A stretch of 64,000 bases of DNA from Frankiaceae bacterium (GTDB lineage Bacteria > Actinomycetota > Actinomycetes > Mycobacteriales > SCTD01). Positions 34,831 through 42,311 of this stretch are shown one piece after another. The stretch covers positions 25,347-89,346 of the forward strand of contig JAENVS010000018.1 in assembly GCA_016650445.1 (NCBI GenBank), given 5' to 3'. Under the pieces are notes generated by a model, which was given only the letters and a program-made list of their open reading frames with translations, did no database searches and was not told the DNA's origin. The position numbers and the translations under genes were made by a program. The first letter of the stretch is position 1. Each line of letters begins with the position of its first letter.

Positions 34831-37800
34831 TCGACCACCTGCCGACCGTCGGGTTGCGCCGGGCAGCAGCGCCGGAACGCGCAGCGCGTGCAGTAGTCGT
34901 TGGGGGTCGGCGGGAAGCTCTCGCCCAGCACCCGGCGTACAGCGGTGTCGAGCAGCTCCTCCACCCACGACGGTGACGGCTCGAGCGGCTGCTGCGCCTG
35001 CACCTTCGGACCGGGGCCGCTGTCGAGTCGCAGCATGACGAGCTCGGCACCACCGGGCTCGGGTCGTGACCCCAGCCGCTCGTCGAGCGCGCCGGCGCGC
35101 ACGGCCAGCTGGTAGGTGCCGAGCTGCGCGTGCGCCACGACGTCGTCTCTGCTGAACGCCGACTTGCCGGTCTTCAGGTCGACGACGTGCACGCGCCCCT
35201 CCCGGTCGAGCTCGACGCGGTCCATGAAGCCCCGCAGCCGCACCGGACCGCCCGGCATGTCGAGCTCGACCTCGAAGCCCACCTCGGTCGCGACCAGCTC
35301 GCGGTCGCGCGGCGCCTGGTGCCACACCAGGAAGCGCCGCAGCGCCTCCCGCGCCTCGGTGTGCTGCTGCTCGGACTGCCAGGGCGCGTCATAGGCGAGC
35401 GAGGACCAGACCGTGTCGAGCCGCACCATCAGGGCATCGAGGTCCTCGGGTGCCTTGCCGGTCGCCACCTCGTCAGCCAGCGCGTGGACGACGCTGCCGA
35501 ACCCCATCGCGGTGCTCGCGGCCGTCTGCGCATGCACCTCGTGCTCGAGGAACCACCGCAGTGGGCAGGTGCGCAGGCCCTCGAGCGACGACCCCGACAG
35601 CGGCACGGCCAGACCCAGCGCCTGGACGGGGTGGTCGCTCTCCGTCGGCAGGGCCAGCCCCCACCAGCGGCTCGGGTGCGCCGCGGGCGCGAGGGCGTCA
35701 CCGGTGTCGTCGCACTCCCGGGCGAGCAGCGCCAGCCGCGCAGCCGCGGCGCGACGCATGCCGGGCGTGCGATGGGGGTCGGTCGCCTCGCGTCGCAACG
35801 CGGCGACGAGCGACGGCAGGGACAGCGGGCGCGCGACACGCTCCCGGTGCTCGTCGACCGTGACACCGAGCTCTCCGAGGAAGCGGCTCGGCCGCTCGCC
35901 GTCGTCCTCACCACTGTCGACGGCGGTGACGACCAGGCGGCGCCGGGCGCGAGTCAGCGCGACGTAGAACAGGCGTCGCTCGTCGACGAGCAGCGACGCA
36001 CGATCCGCCGGCGCCCGCAGCTCGGGCTCGCGCAGCGGCGCGAGCCGCTCGGCGTCGAGCAGCGTGCTGCGACGTCGCAGGTCGGGCCAGACGCCTTCCT
36101 GCACGCCGGCGACGACGACGACGTCCCACTCCAGTCCTTTCGACCGGTGCGCAGTCAGCAGTCGCACCGCGTCACCGCGCAGACCCCGCTCGGCAAGGGT
36201 GTCGCCCGGGATCTGCTGCGCCTCGAGCTCCGCGACGACGGTGCTGACGCCGGTCATCTCACGCCGCTCGGATGCCCGAGCCACCGCCGCGAACAGCGCG
36301 ACCACGGCGTCGAGGTCGCGGTCGGCCGCGCGGCCGGCGGAGCCGCCGGACAACGATGCCTTCTCGAGCCGGCTCGGCCAGGGGCTGCCGGACCACAGCT
36401 CCCAGAGCGCGGCTTCGGGGCTCACGGCCAGCGCGTTCCGCGCCCGTGAGAGCAGCTCAGCCAACCGGACAGCCGACCGCGTGACGCGTGGGTCCATGGC
36501 GAGCAGCACCCGCGGGTCGCCGACGGCGTCGCGGATGAGCTGTGACGACGGCGCGGGCAGCGCCTCCGATGCGCGCCGGTCGACGGCGCGCAGCTCGCGG
36601 CCGAGCCGGCGCAGCTGACTCGGGTCGGCGCCGCCCAGCGGCGACAGCAGCAGCTCGCGCGCGGCGTCGACGGTCAGCGCCCCCGGATCGTCGGCGAAGC
36701 GCAACGCCAGCAGCAGCGGCGCCACCGACGGCTCCTGCGCCAGCGGCAGCTCGTCACCCGCAACTTCAAGGGGTACGCCGGCAGCCGTCAGCACCCGACG
36801 CAGCAGTGGCACGGACCGCGAGCCGGACCGCACCAGGACCGCCATCCGCGACCACGGGGTGCCGCGCTCGAGGTGCTCGCGCCGCAGCAGGTCGGCGATC
36901 GCGTCGGCCTCCGCCCCGACGGAAGGGTGCGTGTGCGCCTCGACGGCACCAGCTTTCGTCGCCGCGCCGGCAACGAGCGACCGGTGCGCCCGCACTCGGT
37001 CAGCGGGCAACCCGGGAGCAGGGAGCCGGGCGGCCACCCGGCGGGAGACCTCGAGCAGGGCCGGGCCCGACCGCCGGCAGGTGCGCAGCGGCACGACGGG
37101 TGCGGGGCTGCCGTCGCCGCGCGGGAAGCGGCTCGGGAACTCGAGGATGCCGCGCACCTCGGCCCCGCGGAACGCGTAGATGGACTGGTCCGGGTCACCG
37201 ACGACGACGAGGTCGCGACCGCCGCCCGCAAGGGCCTGCAGCAGCCGTTCCTGCGCGGGGTCGGTGTCTTGGTACTCGTCCACGAACACGGCCCGGCAGC
37301 GCGACCGCAGCATCGCCGCGACGTCGGGCGACTCGGCGAGCAGCACCGCACGGTGCACCAGCTCGGCGTAGTCCAGCGCGCCTTGCGCGTCGAGCACGTC
37401 GAGGTACTCCGCGAAGAACGACGACAGCGCAGCCCAGTCGGACCGCCCCTCGCGCCGGGCGAGCTGCTCGAGATCGGCCGGCTCGAGGCCGACCTCCCGG
37501 GCCCGCGCCAGCAGCGCGCGGACCTCCTCGGCGAGCCCCCGGGTGGTCAGGCAGGCTCGCAGCACCGGGGGCCACGCCCGGCCGAGCTCGAGAGAGCCGC
37601 GCAGCAGCTCGCGCAACGCGACGTCCTGCTCCGGTCCGGACAGCAGCCGCATCGGCTCGCGGAAGGCCTCCGGCGACTGGTGCTCGCGCACCAACGCGTA
37701 GGCGAAGGCGTGGAAGGTCCAGGCCGACGGCCCGGCCGTCGTCGTACCGAGACGTGCCGTGATCCGCTCGCGCAGCTCCTGCGCAGCCTTGCGGCTGAAG

Positions 37801-38072
37801 GTGAGGACGAGCACCTCGTCCGGCGAGAGTCCGCCCTCGACGCCGTTCCCCTCGACCCGTCGCGCCACCGCCTCCACGAGCGTCGTCGTCTTGCCGGTGC
37901 CGGGGCCGGCCAGGACGAGCAGCGGACCGCCGTTCTTCGACGAGCAGTGGGCCAGCACCTCGCGCTGCGCCTCGTCAGGGACGAGCCTCGTCGCGACGGC
38001 CGGCGGCGTACGGATCAACCGGTACGGCGACGGGTCAGCCGACGCCGGGCGGCGGGTGGGAGCGGTCCTCAT
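34827..38072 (-). CDS. adnA: AdnA-like helicase-nuclease subunit with iron-sulfur staple
   Basis: 1081 residues from ATG 38072, with GGAG 9 nt upstream (GTG 38090 is in frame). UvrD-type motor motifs are intact: AGPGTGKTTTLVEAV, VFVDEYQDTDPAQER, GDPDQSIYAFRGA, TAHRSKGLEWDVVVVAG, YVALTRARRRL. The C-terminal RecB/AddB-like nuclease has HVVDLKTGKSAF and four staple cysteines: one in LRTCPLRWFLEH and three in YCTRCAFRRCCP, which fits a 4Fe-4S cluster. With AdnB it should resect double-strand breaks for recombination. Confidence 0.92.
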   Translation of the reverse strand: MRTAPTRRPASADPSPYRLIRTPPAVATRLVPDEAQREVLAHCSSKNGGPLLVLAGPGTGKTTTLVEAVARRVEGNGVEGGLSPDEVLVLTFSRKAAQELRERITARLGTTTAGPSAWTFHAFAYALVREHQSPEAFREPMRLLSGPEQDVALRELLRGSLELGRAWPPVLRACLTTRGLAEEVRALLARAREVGLEPADLEQLARREGRSDWAALSSFFAEYLDVLDAQGALDYAELVHRAVLLAESPDVAAMLRSRCRAVFVDEYQDTDPAQERLLQALAGGGRDLVVVGDPDQSIYAFRGAEVRGILEFPSRFPRGDGSPAPVVPLRTCRRSGPALLEVSRRVAARLPAPGLPADRVRAHRSLVAGAATKAGAVEAHTHPSVGAEADAIADLLRREHLERGTPWSRMAVLVRSGSRSVPLLRRVLTAAGVPLEVAGDELPLAQEPSVAPLLLALRFADDPGALTVDAARELLLSPLGGADPSQLRRLGRELRAVDRRASEALPAPSSQLIRDAVGDPRVLLAMDPRVTRSAVRLAELLSRARNALAVSPEAALWELWSGSPWPSRLEKASLSGGSAGRAADRDLDAVVALFAAVARASERREMTGVSTVVAELEAQQIPGDTLAERGLRGDAVRLLTAHRSKGLEWDVVVVAGVQEGVWPDLRRRSTLLDAERLAPLREPELRAPADRASLLVDERRLFYVALTRARRRLVVTAVDSGEDDGERPSRFLGELGVTVDEHRERVARPLSLPSLVAALRREATDPHRTPGMRRAAAARLALLARECDDTGDALAPAAHPSRWWGLALPTESDHPVQALGLAVPLSGSSLEGLRTCPLRWFLEHEVHAQTAASTAMGFGSVVHALADEVATGKAPEDLDALMVRLDTVWSSLAYDAPWQSEQQHTEAREALRRFLVWHQAPRDRELVATEVGFEVELDMPGGPVRLRGFMDRVELDREGRVHVVDLKTGKSAFSRDDVVAHAQLGTYQLAVRAGALDERLGSRPEPGGAELVMLRLDSGPGPKVQAQQPLEPSPSWVEELLDTAVRRVLGESFPPTPNDYCTRCAFRRCCPAQPDGRQVVE

Positions 38073-38124
38073 CGGTGCCCACTCCACCACGGAGGTACGA
38101 CGTTTCGCCGTACCCCCACCCGAA

Positions 38125-38180
38125 GCGTCAGAACAGCCACGCGGCGAGGGCGCGGCGAGGGCGCACCCGTCTTCTGACGC
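38125..38180. repeat. Intergenic inverted repeat with internal tandem 11-bp repeat
   Basis: Arms gcgtcagaa (38125-38133) and ttctgacgc (38172-38180), 9 bp, with a 38-nt loop that includes two tandem copies of ggcgagggcgc (38143-38164). It lies between the protease stop and the adnA start, both on the minus strand. Confidence 0.6.
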
Positions 38181-38198
38181 CCTGGGCGGGGCGGTGGG

Positions 38199-39041
38199 TC
38201 AGATGCCGCCGGTGAAGGGTTCGGTGCCGTTGACCAGGGTCAGGCCGGGTACGCCGTGGGACTGGGCGTAGGCGATCTCACGGGCCAGGTCACCGACGCC
38301 GTTGCTCAGCGCCAGCGGCGCCAGGGCCACCGTGCTGAGCACGCCGAAGGCCTGGCCGCTGTCGTCGAGGAAGCCGCTGCCGGAGTCACCCGGGATGCCG
38401 GGGGTGGCGGTGTAGACCGTGTGGTTCCACCCGCCGGCGTCGTCGCCGAGCGACCGCCCGTACTTCGGGCTGAGCGTCGTGACACCGAACCGCAGCGACG
38501 AGTTGCCGTAGCTCTCCACGGTGTCGCCGAACTGCAGCTCCGTCGTACGGACCCCGACCGGCCCGCCGAAGACCGGGACGGACGGGTTGGTCAGCGCGAC
38601 GTCCGCAGGGTCGAGCCGGATGAGTGCGACGTCGTTGTAGGCGCAGGTGTCCGCATCCTCCTGCTCGGGCGTCGCCTGCATGCGAACCCAGGAGTTGTAG
38701 ACCATGACGCCGGGCTTGGTGGCGCCGTCGACCTCGACGGCGGTGCCCTCCGGGAGCGACTGCGCCAGGCAGCCGTCGGTCTCCGTCGCCGCGCCCGTGC
38801 CGGAGCAGTGGGCTGCCTGCCCCAGGTAGGTCGTCACGCCGTCGGTGAACACGAAGTTGGCGGTGCACTGAGCACCCTCGGTGTAGGTCTGGACGCCCGG
38901 GTGCACGGTGGCCGTGGCCGCGGGGGCCCAGCCGACGCCGGCGACCCGCAGGGACGGCCTGAGGGCGGCCTCGGCGCTCGTGGCGGCGCCGCTGACGAGT
39001 GTCATGGCGATGAGCGGGACGAGCAGGCGGCGCAGGCGCAC
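38199..39041 (-). CDS. Secreted trypsin-like serine protease (S1)
   Basis: 280 residues. Signal peptide MRLRRLLVPLIAMTLVSGAATSAEA. The catalytic triad is visible: His in GQAAHCS, Asp in NDVALIRLDP, Ser in PGIPGDSGSGF. Cysteines around each site suggest disulfides. No propeptide or extra domain is seen. GTG start with GGAGGTCTCC upstream. In M. tuberculosis a different gene occupies this place, so the protease looks like an insertion in the conserved order. Confidence 0.9.
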   Translation of the reverse strand: MRLRRLLVPLIAMTLVSGAATSAEAALRPSLRVAGVGWAPAATATVHPGVQTYTEGAQCTANFVFTDGVTTYLGQAAHCSGTGAATETDGCLAQSLPEGTAVEVDGATKPGVMVYNSWVRMQATPEQEDADTCAYNDVALIRLDPADVALTNPSVPVFGGPVGVRTTELQFGDTVESYGNSSLRFGVTTLSPKYGRSLGDDAGGWNHTVYTATPGIPGDSGSGFLDDSGQAFGVLSTVALAPLALSNGVGDLAREIAYAQSHGVPGLTLVNGTEPFTGGI

Positions 39042-39152
39042 GGAGACCTCCGGGGTAGGCGACGTACAGGTGGAACAACCCGACTGAACCGGACATTCCG
39101 GGCGCAGTCATCCCGTACAACGCGGTACGCCGGAGATCCTCGCGGTCGCCCG

Positions 39153-39536
39153 CTATCGGGCGGCCGACCCGTCCCAGCGCGCCTGCGCCATCACGACGCG
39201 GTCGCCACGCACGGGGCAGCCCTCGCGGACCAGCGTGGCCAGCGCCTCCCCGACGTGCGGCTCGGCCGGCCGGCCGGAGGCCTGGACCACCCGCCACCAG
39301 GGCACCTCGTGACCGTGCTTGCTCATGACGGTCCCCACGGTCCGGCCGGTGCCGGTGCCGAGGTACTCCGCGACATCGCCGTACGTCATGACGCGTCCTT
39401 GGGGGATGCGGTCCACGACGTCGAGGACGGTGCGCGCGTACGGCGTCGCCGGGGTGTCGCCACCCGGCCGCACTCCGAGACCGGCGGACGCCGAGGCCAC
39501 CGTGCCGAGCCGTCGAGACGGATGTCGCGTAGCCAT
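39153..39536 (-). CDS. Alkyltransferase-like (ATL) DNA-repair protein
   Basis: 127 residues from ATG 39536. The MGMT-type DNA-binding domain is seen in YARTVLDVVDRIPQGRVMTYGDVAEYLG with the arginine finger region TGRTVGTVMSKH. The active-site PCHR of O6-alkylguanine transferases is replaced by PWWRVV, so the protein cannot accept the alkyl group. ATL proteins flag alkylated guanine for nucleotide excision repair. The M. tuberculosis equivalent, Rv3204, also lies near adnA. Confidence 0.92.
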   Translation of the reverse strand: MATRHPSRRLGTVASASAGLGVRPGGDTPATPYARTVLDVVDRIPQGRVMTYGDVAEYLGTGTGRTVGTVMSKHGHEVPWWRVVQASGRPAEPHVGEALATLVREGCPVRGDRVVMAQARWDGSAAR

Positions 39537-39630
39537 GGCCGCATCATGCCCAGACGACCTAGAGTCCGCTGGAACGAAGGGAAGAGAGTGCGCTCGTGTT
39601 CGACCCTTCACGGGGAACGGCGGTTCAGAC

Positions 39631-40056
39631 GTGAGCTGCTACCGGATTTCGGCTAGCGCGGTCCCGGTCGGCGATGTCGTCGAGTCGGCCGAGCACGTGC
39701 ACCTTGAGCCCGTCCCGCGAGACGTCAGGGCCGCCCGCGAGTTCGTCCGCAACAACGCCCCCGCACTGCCGGACGATCGGCTGGACACCGTGTTGCTGCT
39801 GACCAGCGAGCTGGTCACCAACGCGGTGATCCACGCCAGGACCCCGCTGGAGGTCGGCATCACCGTGACCGATCGATCCCTGATCGTGACCGTCCACGAC
39901 GAGGAACTGACCGCAATCTCCCAACGGGGAGCGCGCGAGGGCGGTTGGGGACTCGGCCTCGTCCACGAGCTCGCGGACGACTCCGCCATGGAGCACCACG
40001 CCGCCAAGGGCAAGACGGCGTGGTTCCGGGTCGCCAGGACGGAGTCGGCCGCGTGA
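39631..40056 (+). CDS. RsbW-like anti-sigma/ATP-binding protein
   Basis: 141 residues from GTG 39631. HATPase_c fold of the SpoIIAB/RsbW kind: N-box LLTSELVTNAVIHA, then a shortened G1 region (IVTVHDEEL, where the usual Asp-x-Gly-x-Gly is degraded), and the G2 box GGWGLGLVHELADD. It may be a serine kinase or anti-sigma factor, or a kinase for a KaiC-linked signalling unit, since its stop overlaps the GTG of a KaiC-like gene (GTGA). The KaiC partner is now broken. Confidence 0.85.
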   Translation: MSCYRISASAVPVGDVVESAEHVHLEPVPRDVRAAREFVRNNAPALPDDRLDTVLLLTSELVTNAVIHARTPLEVGITVTDRSLIVTVHDEELTAISQRGAREGGWGLGLVHELADDSAMEHHAAKGKTAWFRVARTESAA

Positions 40057-40719
40057 GCGACCGCAGCGAGCGGATCGCCCTCGCCGTGCGCGCCGCGCGG
40101 GCGGCAGATGCCCTCGTGCTCGGCGACCAGGACACCCTGGGGACGCGTGACGGCCGCTCGGTGCCGAAGATCGAGACCGGCATCCCCGGGTTCGACGCGA
40201 TCACCATGGGCGGTCTCCCGCAGCGACGCGCCGCAGTCCTCGCGGGTCAGGCGGGCAGTGGCAAGACGGTCTTCGCCGCGCACTTCCTCGCAACACGGTG
40301 CTGGCCTTCGAGGAGCACGTCGCGGTCGCCCGTCAGAAGCTGCGACGGCTCATCTCGTCCCTCCGGGGGATGGGGCTCACCATCATGTTGACGGTCGAGA
40401 CGCCGGATGACCCCGGTACGACGCTCTCGCGCTTAGGCATCGAGGAGTTCGTCTCCGACAGCGTCGTCCTGCTTCGGCACGTCCACGAGGGCAAGATCCG
40501 CCGGCGCACCGTCGAGGTCCTCAAGATGCGCGGCGCCATGCACCGCAAGGGCGACTACGCCTTCACCGTCGTCGCCGGCCAGGGCGTCGTCGTCCTGCCC
40601 CAGGCCGTCATCCAGTACGAGCAGCAGACGGCACCGCAGCGGACAACGGGCTCGTGGTCGGTGAGGAGTTCACCGGGATGTCACACGTGCTCAGCAGCGG
40701 CCAGTCGAGCGAGACCTAG
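40053..40719 (+). pseudogene. Decayed KaiC-family ATPase
   Basis: The start is intact (VSDRSERIALAVRAARAA, then SVPKIETGIPGFDAITMGG and Walker A AGQAGSGKTVFAAHFL). After about 80 residues the frame is lost (near 40290) and a large piece, including Walker B, is missing; a second frame (from about 40298) resumes with LRRLISSLRGMGLTIMLTVE and continues to VVAGQGVVVLP, the end of the first KaiC domain. A third frame gives GLVVGEEFTGMSHVLSSGQ and a stop at 40719, which resembles the end of the second KaiC domain. So nearly all of domain 2 and the centre of domain 1 are lost. It overlaps the moeZ stop tail to tail. Confidence 0.8.
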
Positions 40720-41894
40720 TACGTCGGCAGAGACGGGTCGACCTGGGCCTGCCAGGCGATGACACCGCCCTGGACGTGCACGCTGTTGGCGAGGCCGGCG
40801 TTCTTCAGCGCGGCCAGCACCTCGGCGGAGCGGATGCCGCTCTTGCAGTAGACGACGATCTCGCGGTCCTGCGGCAGCTCGGACAGGGCCGATCCGTTGA
40901 GGATGTCGCCCTTCGGGATGAGAACGGAGTCTGGGATCGCCATGATCTCGTACTCGGCGGGCTCGCGGACGTCGAGGAGCATGAGCTTCTCCCCGGCATC
41001 GATCTTCGCCTTCAACTCCGTGGCGGTGATGGTCGAGCCCTTGGCCGCCTCCATCGCCTCGTCGCTGACGGTGCCGCAGAACGCCTCGTAGTCGATGAGC
41101 TCGGTGATGGTCGGGTTCTTGCCGCAGAGCGGGCACTCCGGGTCCTTGCGCACCCGGATCTTGCGGTACTCCATCTCGAGGGCGTCGTAGACCATCAGCT
41201 CGCCGACGAGCGGCTCACCGATCCCGGTGAGCAGCTTGATGGCCTCCGTGGTCTGGATCGCGCCGATCGACGCGCACAGCACGCCGAGCACACCGCCCTC
41301 GGCGCACGACGGCACCATCCCGGGCGGGGGCGGCTCCGGGTAGAGGCAGCGGTAGCACGGGCCGTGCTCTGCCCAGAACACGCTGGCCTGGCCGTCGAAG
41401 CGGTAGATGGAGCCCCACACGTACGGCTTGCCGAGCAGCACGCACGCGTCGTTGACGAGGTAGCGGGTGGCGAAGTTGTCGGTGCCGTCGACGATGAGGT
41501 CGTAGCCGGCAAAGACCTCCATGACGTTGCTGCTGTCGAGTCGCTCCTGATGCAGGTTGACCTGGATCAGCGGGTTGATCTCCTGGATCGACCGCTTCGC
41601 GCTCTCGGCCTTCGGCGTACCGACGTCGCTCTGGCCGTGGATCACCTGGCGCTGCAGGTTGCTCTCGTCGACCACGTCGAAGTCGACGACGCCCAGGGTG
41701 CCGACGCCGGCGGCGGCGAGGTACATCAGCGTCGGGCTGCCCAGACCACCCGCGCCCACGGCGAGGACCTTGGCGTTCTTCAGCCGCTTCTGACCGGCCG
41801 TGGCAACGTCGGGGATGATCAGGTGACGGCTGTAACGCATGACCTCGTCGCGGCTGAGCGCGTCGGCCGGTTCGACCAGGGGCGGCAGGGACAC
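40716..41894 (-). CDS. moeZ: MoeZ: ThiF-like adenylyltransferase with rhodanese domain
   Basis: 392 residues, the same length as M. tuberculosis MoeZ. N-terminal E1-like domain: VLAVGAGGLGSPTLMYLAAAG, VVDFDVVDESNLQRQ, zinc ligands in CYRCLYP and CPLCG. C-terminal rhodanese domain with Cys near residue 350 in VVYCKSGIRSAEV. It adenylates and then thiocarboxylates small sulfur carriers (MoaD, CysO, ThiS types). GTG 41894 has GAGGAG 8 nt upstream. Confidence 0.95.
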   Translation of the reverse strand: MSLPPLVEPADALSRDEVMRYSRHLIIPDVATAGQKRLKNAKVLAVGAGGLGSPTLMYLAAAGVGTLGVVDFDVVDESNLQRQVIHGQSDVGTPKAESAKRSIQEINPLIQVNLHQERLDSSNVMEVFAGYDLIVDGTDNFATRYLVNDACVLLGKPYVWGSIYRFDGQASVFWAEHGPCYRCLYPEPPPPGMVPSCAEGGVLGVLCASIGAIQTTEAIKLLTGIGEPLVGELMVYDALEMEYRKIRVRKDPECPLCGKNPTITELIDYEAFCGTVSDEAMEAAKGSTITATELKAKIDAGEKLMLLDVREPAEYEIMAIPDSVLIPKGDILNGSALSELPQDREIVVYCKSGIRSAEVLAALKNAGLANSVHVQGGVIAWQAQVDPSLPTY

Positions 41895-42048
41895 GGCAGG
41901 GACTCCTCGGGAACGGGCGCGTCGTACGTCTTCTGACTCGTCTGGTCCAAGCCTGCCAGCCCCCCGGATCTTCCCGTGACCAGGACCACAAACGTGGTTC
42001 ACGCGGGGTCTCGGGGGCAGGAACCACGGTGAGGAAAGGAGCCCACCA

Positions 42049-42219
42049 ATGGGTATCTTCGACAAGGCCAAGGACAAGACGCAGTCGCTCAAGGGCGAGG
42101 CCAAGCAGCGCATCGGCGGCGCAACAGGCGACGAGTCGCTGCAGGCCGAGGGCAAGAAGGACCAGGTCGTCGGTGACCTCAAGGGCGCCGGCGAGAAGGT
42201 CAAGGACGCCTTCAAGTAG
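42049..42219 (+). CDS. CsbD-family stress protein
   Basis: 56 residues: MGIFDKAKDKTQSLKGEAKQ, then EGKKDQVVGDLKGAGEKVKD, a highly charged, Lys/Gly-rich CsbD repeat fold. Family members are induced by general stress; function unknown. ATG 42049 is preceded by aaaggag. The gap to the divergent moeZ (154 nt) contains a short inverted repeat around ccacaaacgtgg. Confidence 0.9.
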   Translation: MGIFDKAKDKTQSLKGEAKQRIGGATGDESLQAEGKKDQVVGDLKGAGEKVKDAFK

Positions 42220-42233
42220 AACGCGAGAACGAC

Positions 42234-42269
42234 ACTGAGGCTGGGCCCCGCATGGGGTCCGGCCTCAGT
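42234..42269 (+). terminator. Terminator after csbD-like gene
   Basis: Imperfect hairpin with outer arms actgaggc (42234-42241) and gcctcagt (42262-42269), and further pairing inside, followed by tctcgttc. It begins 14 nt after the stop codon. Confidence 0.75.
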
Positions 42270-42311
42270 CTCGTTCGGGGGTCAGCGCGTGGGAGCCAGT
42301 GCAGCGCGTGG

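Noticed and set aside
31105..34896. 1263-residue frame on the plus strand
   Set aside because: Antisense to the SDR gene and adnB; no recognisable domain and typical Arg/Gly/Val-rich shadow composition.
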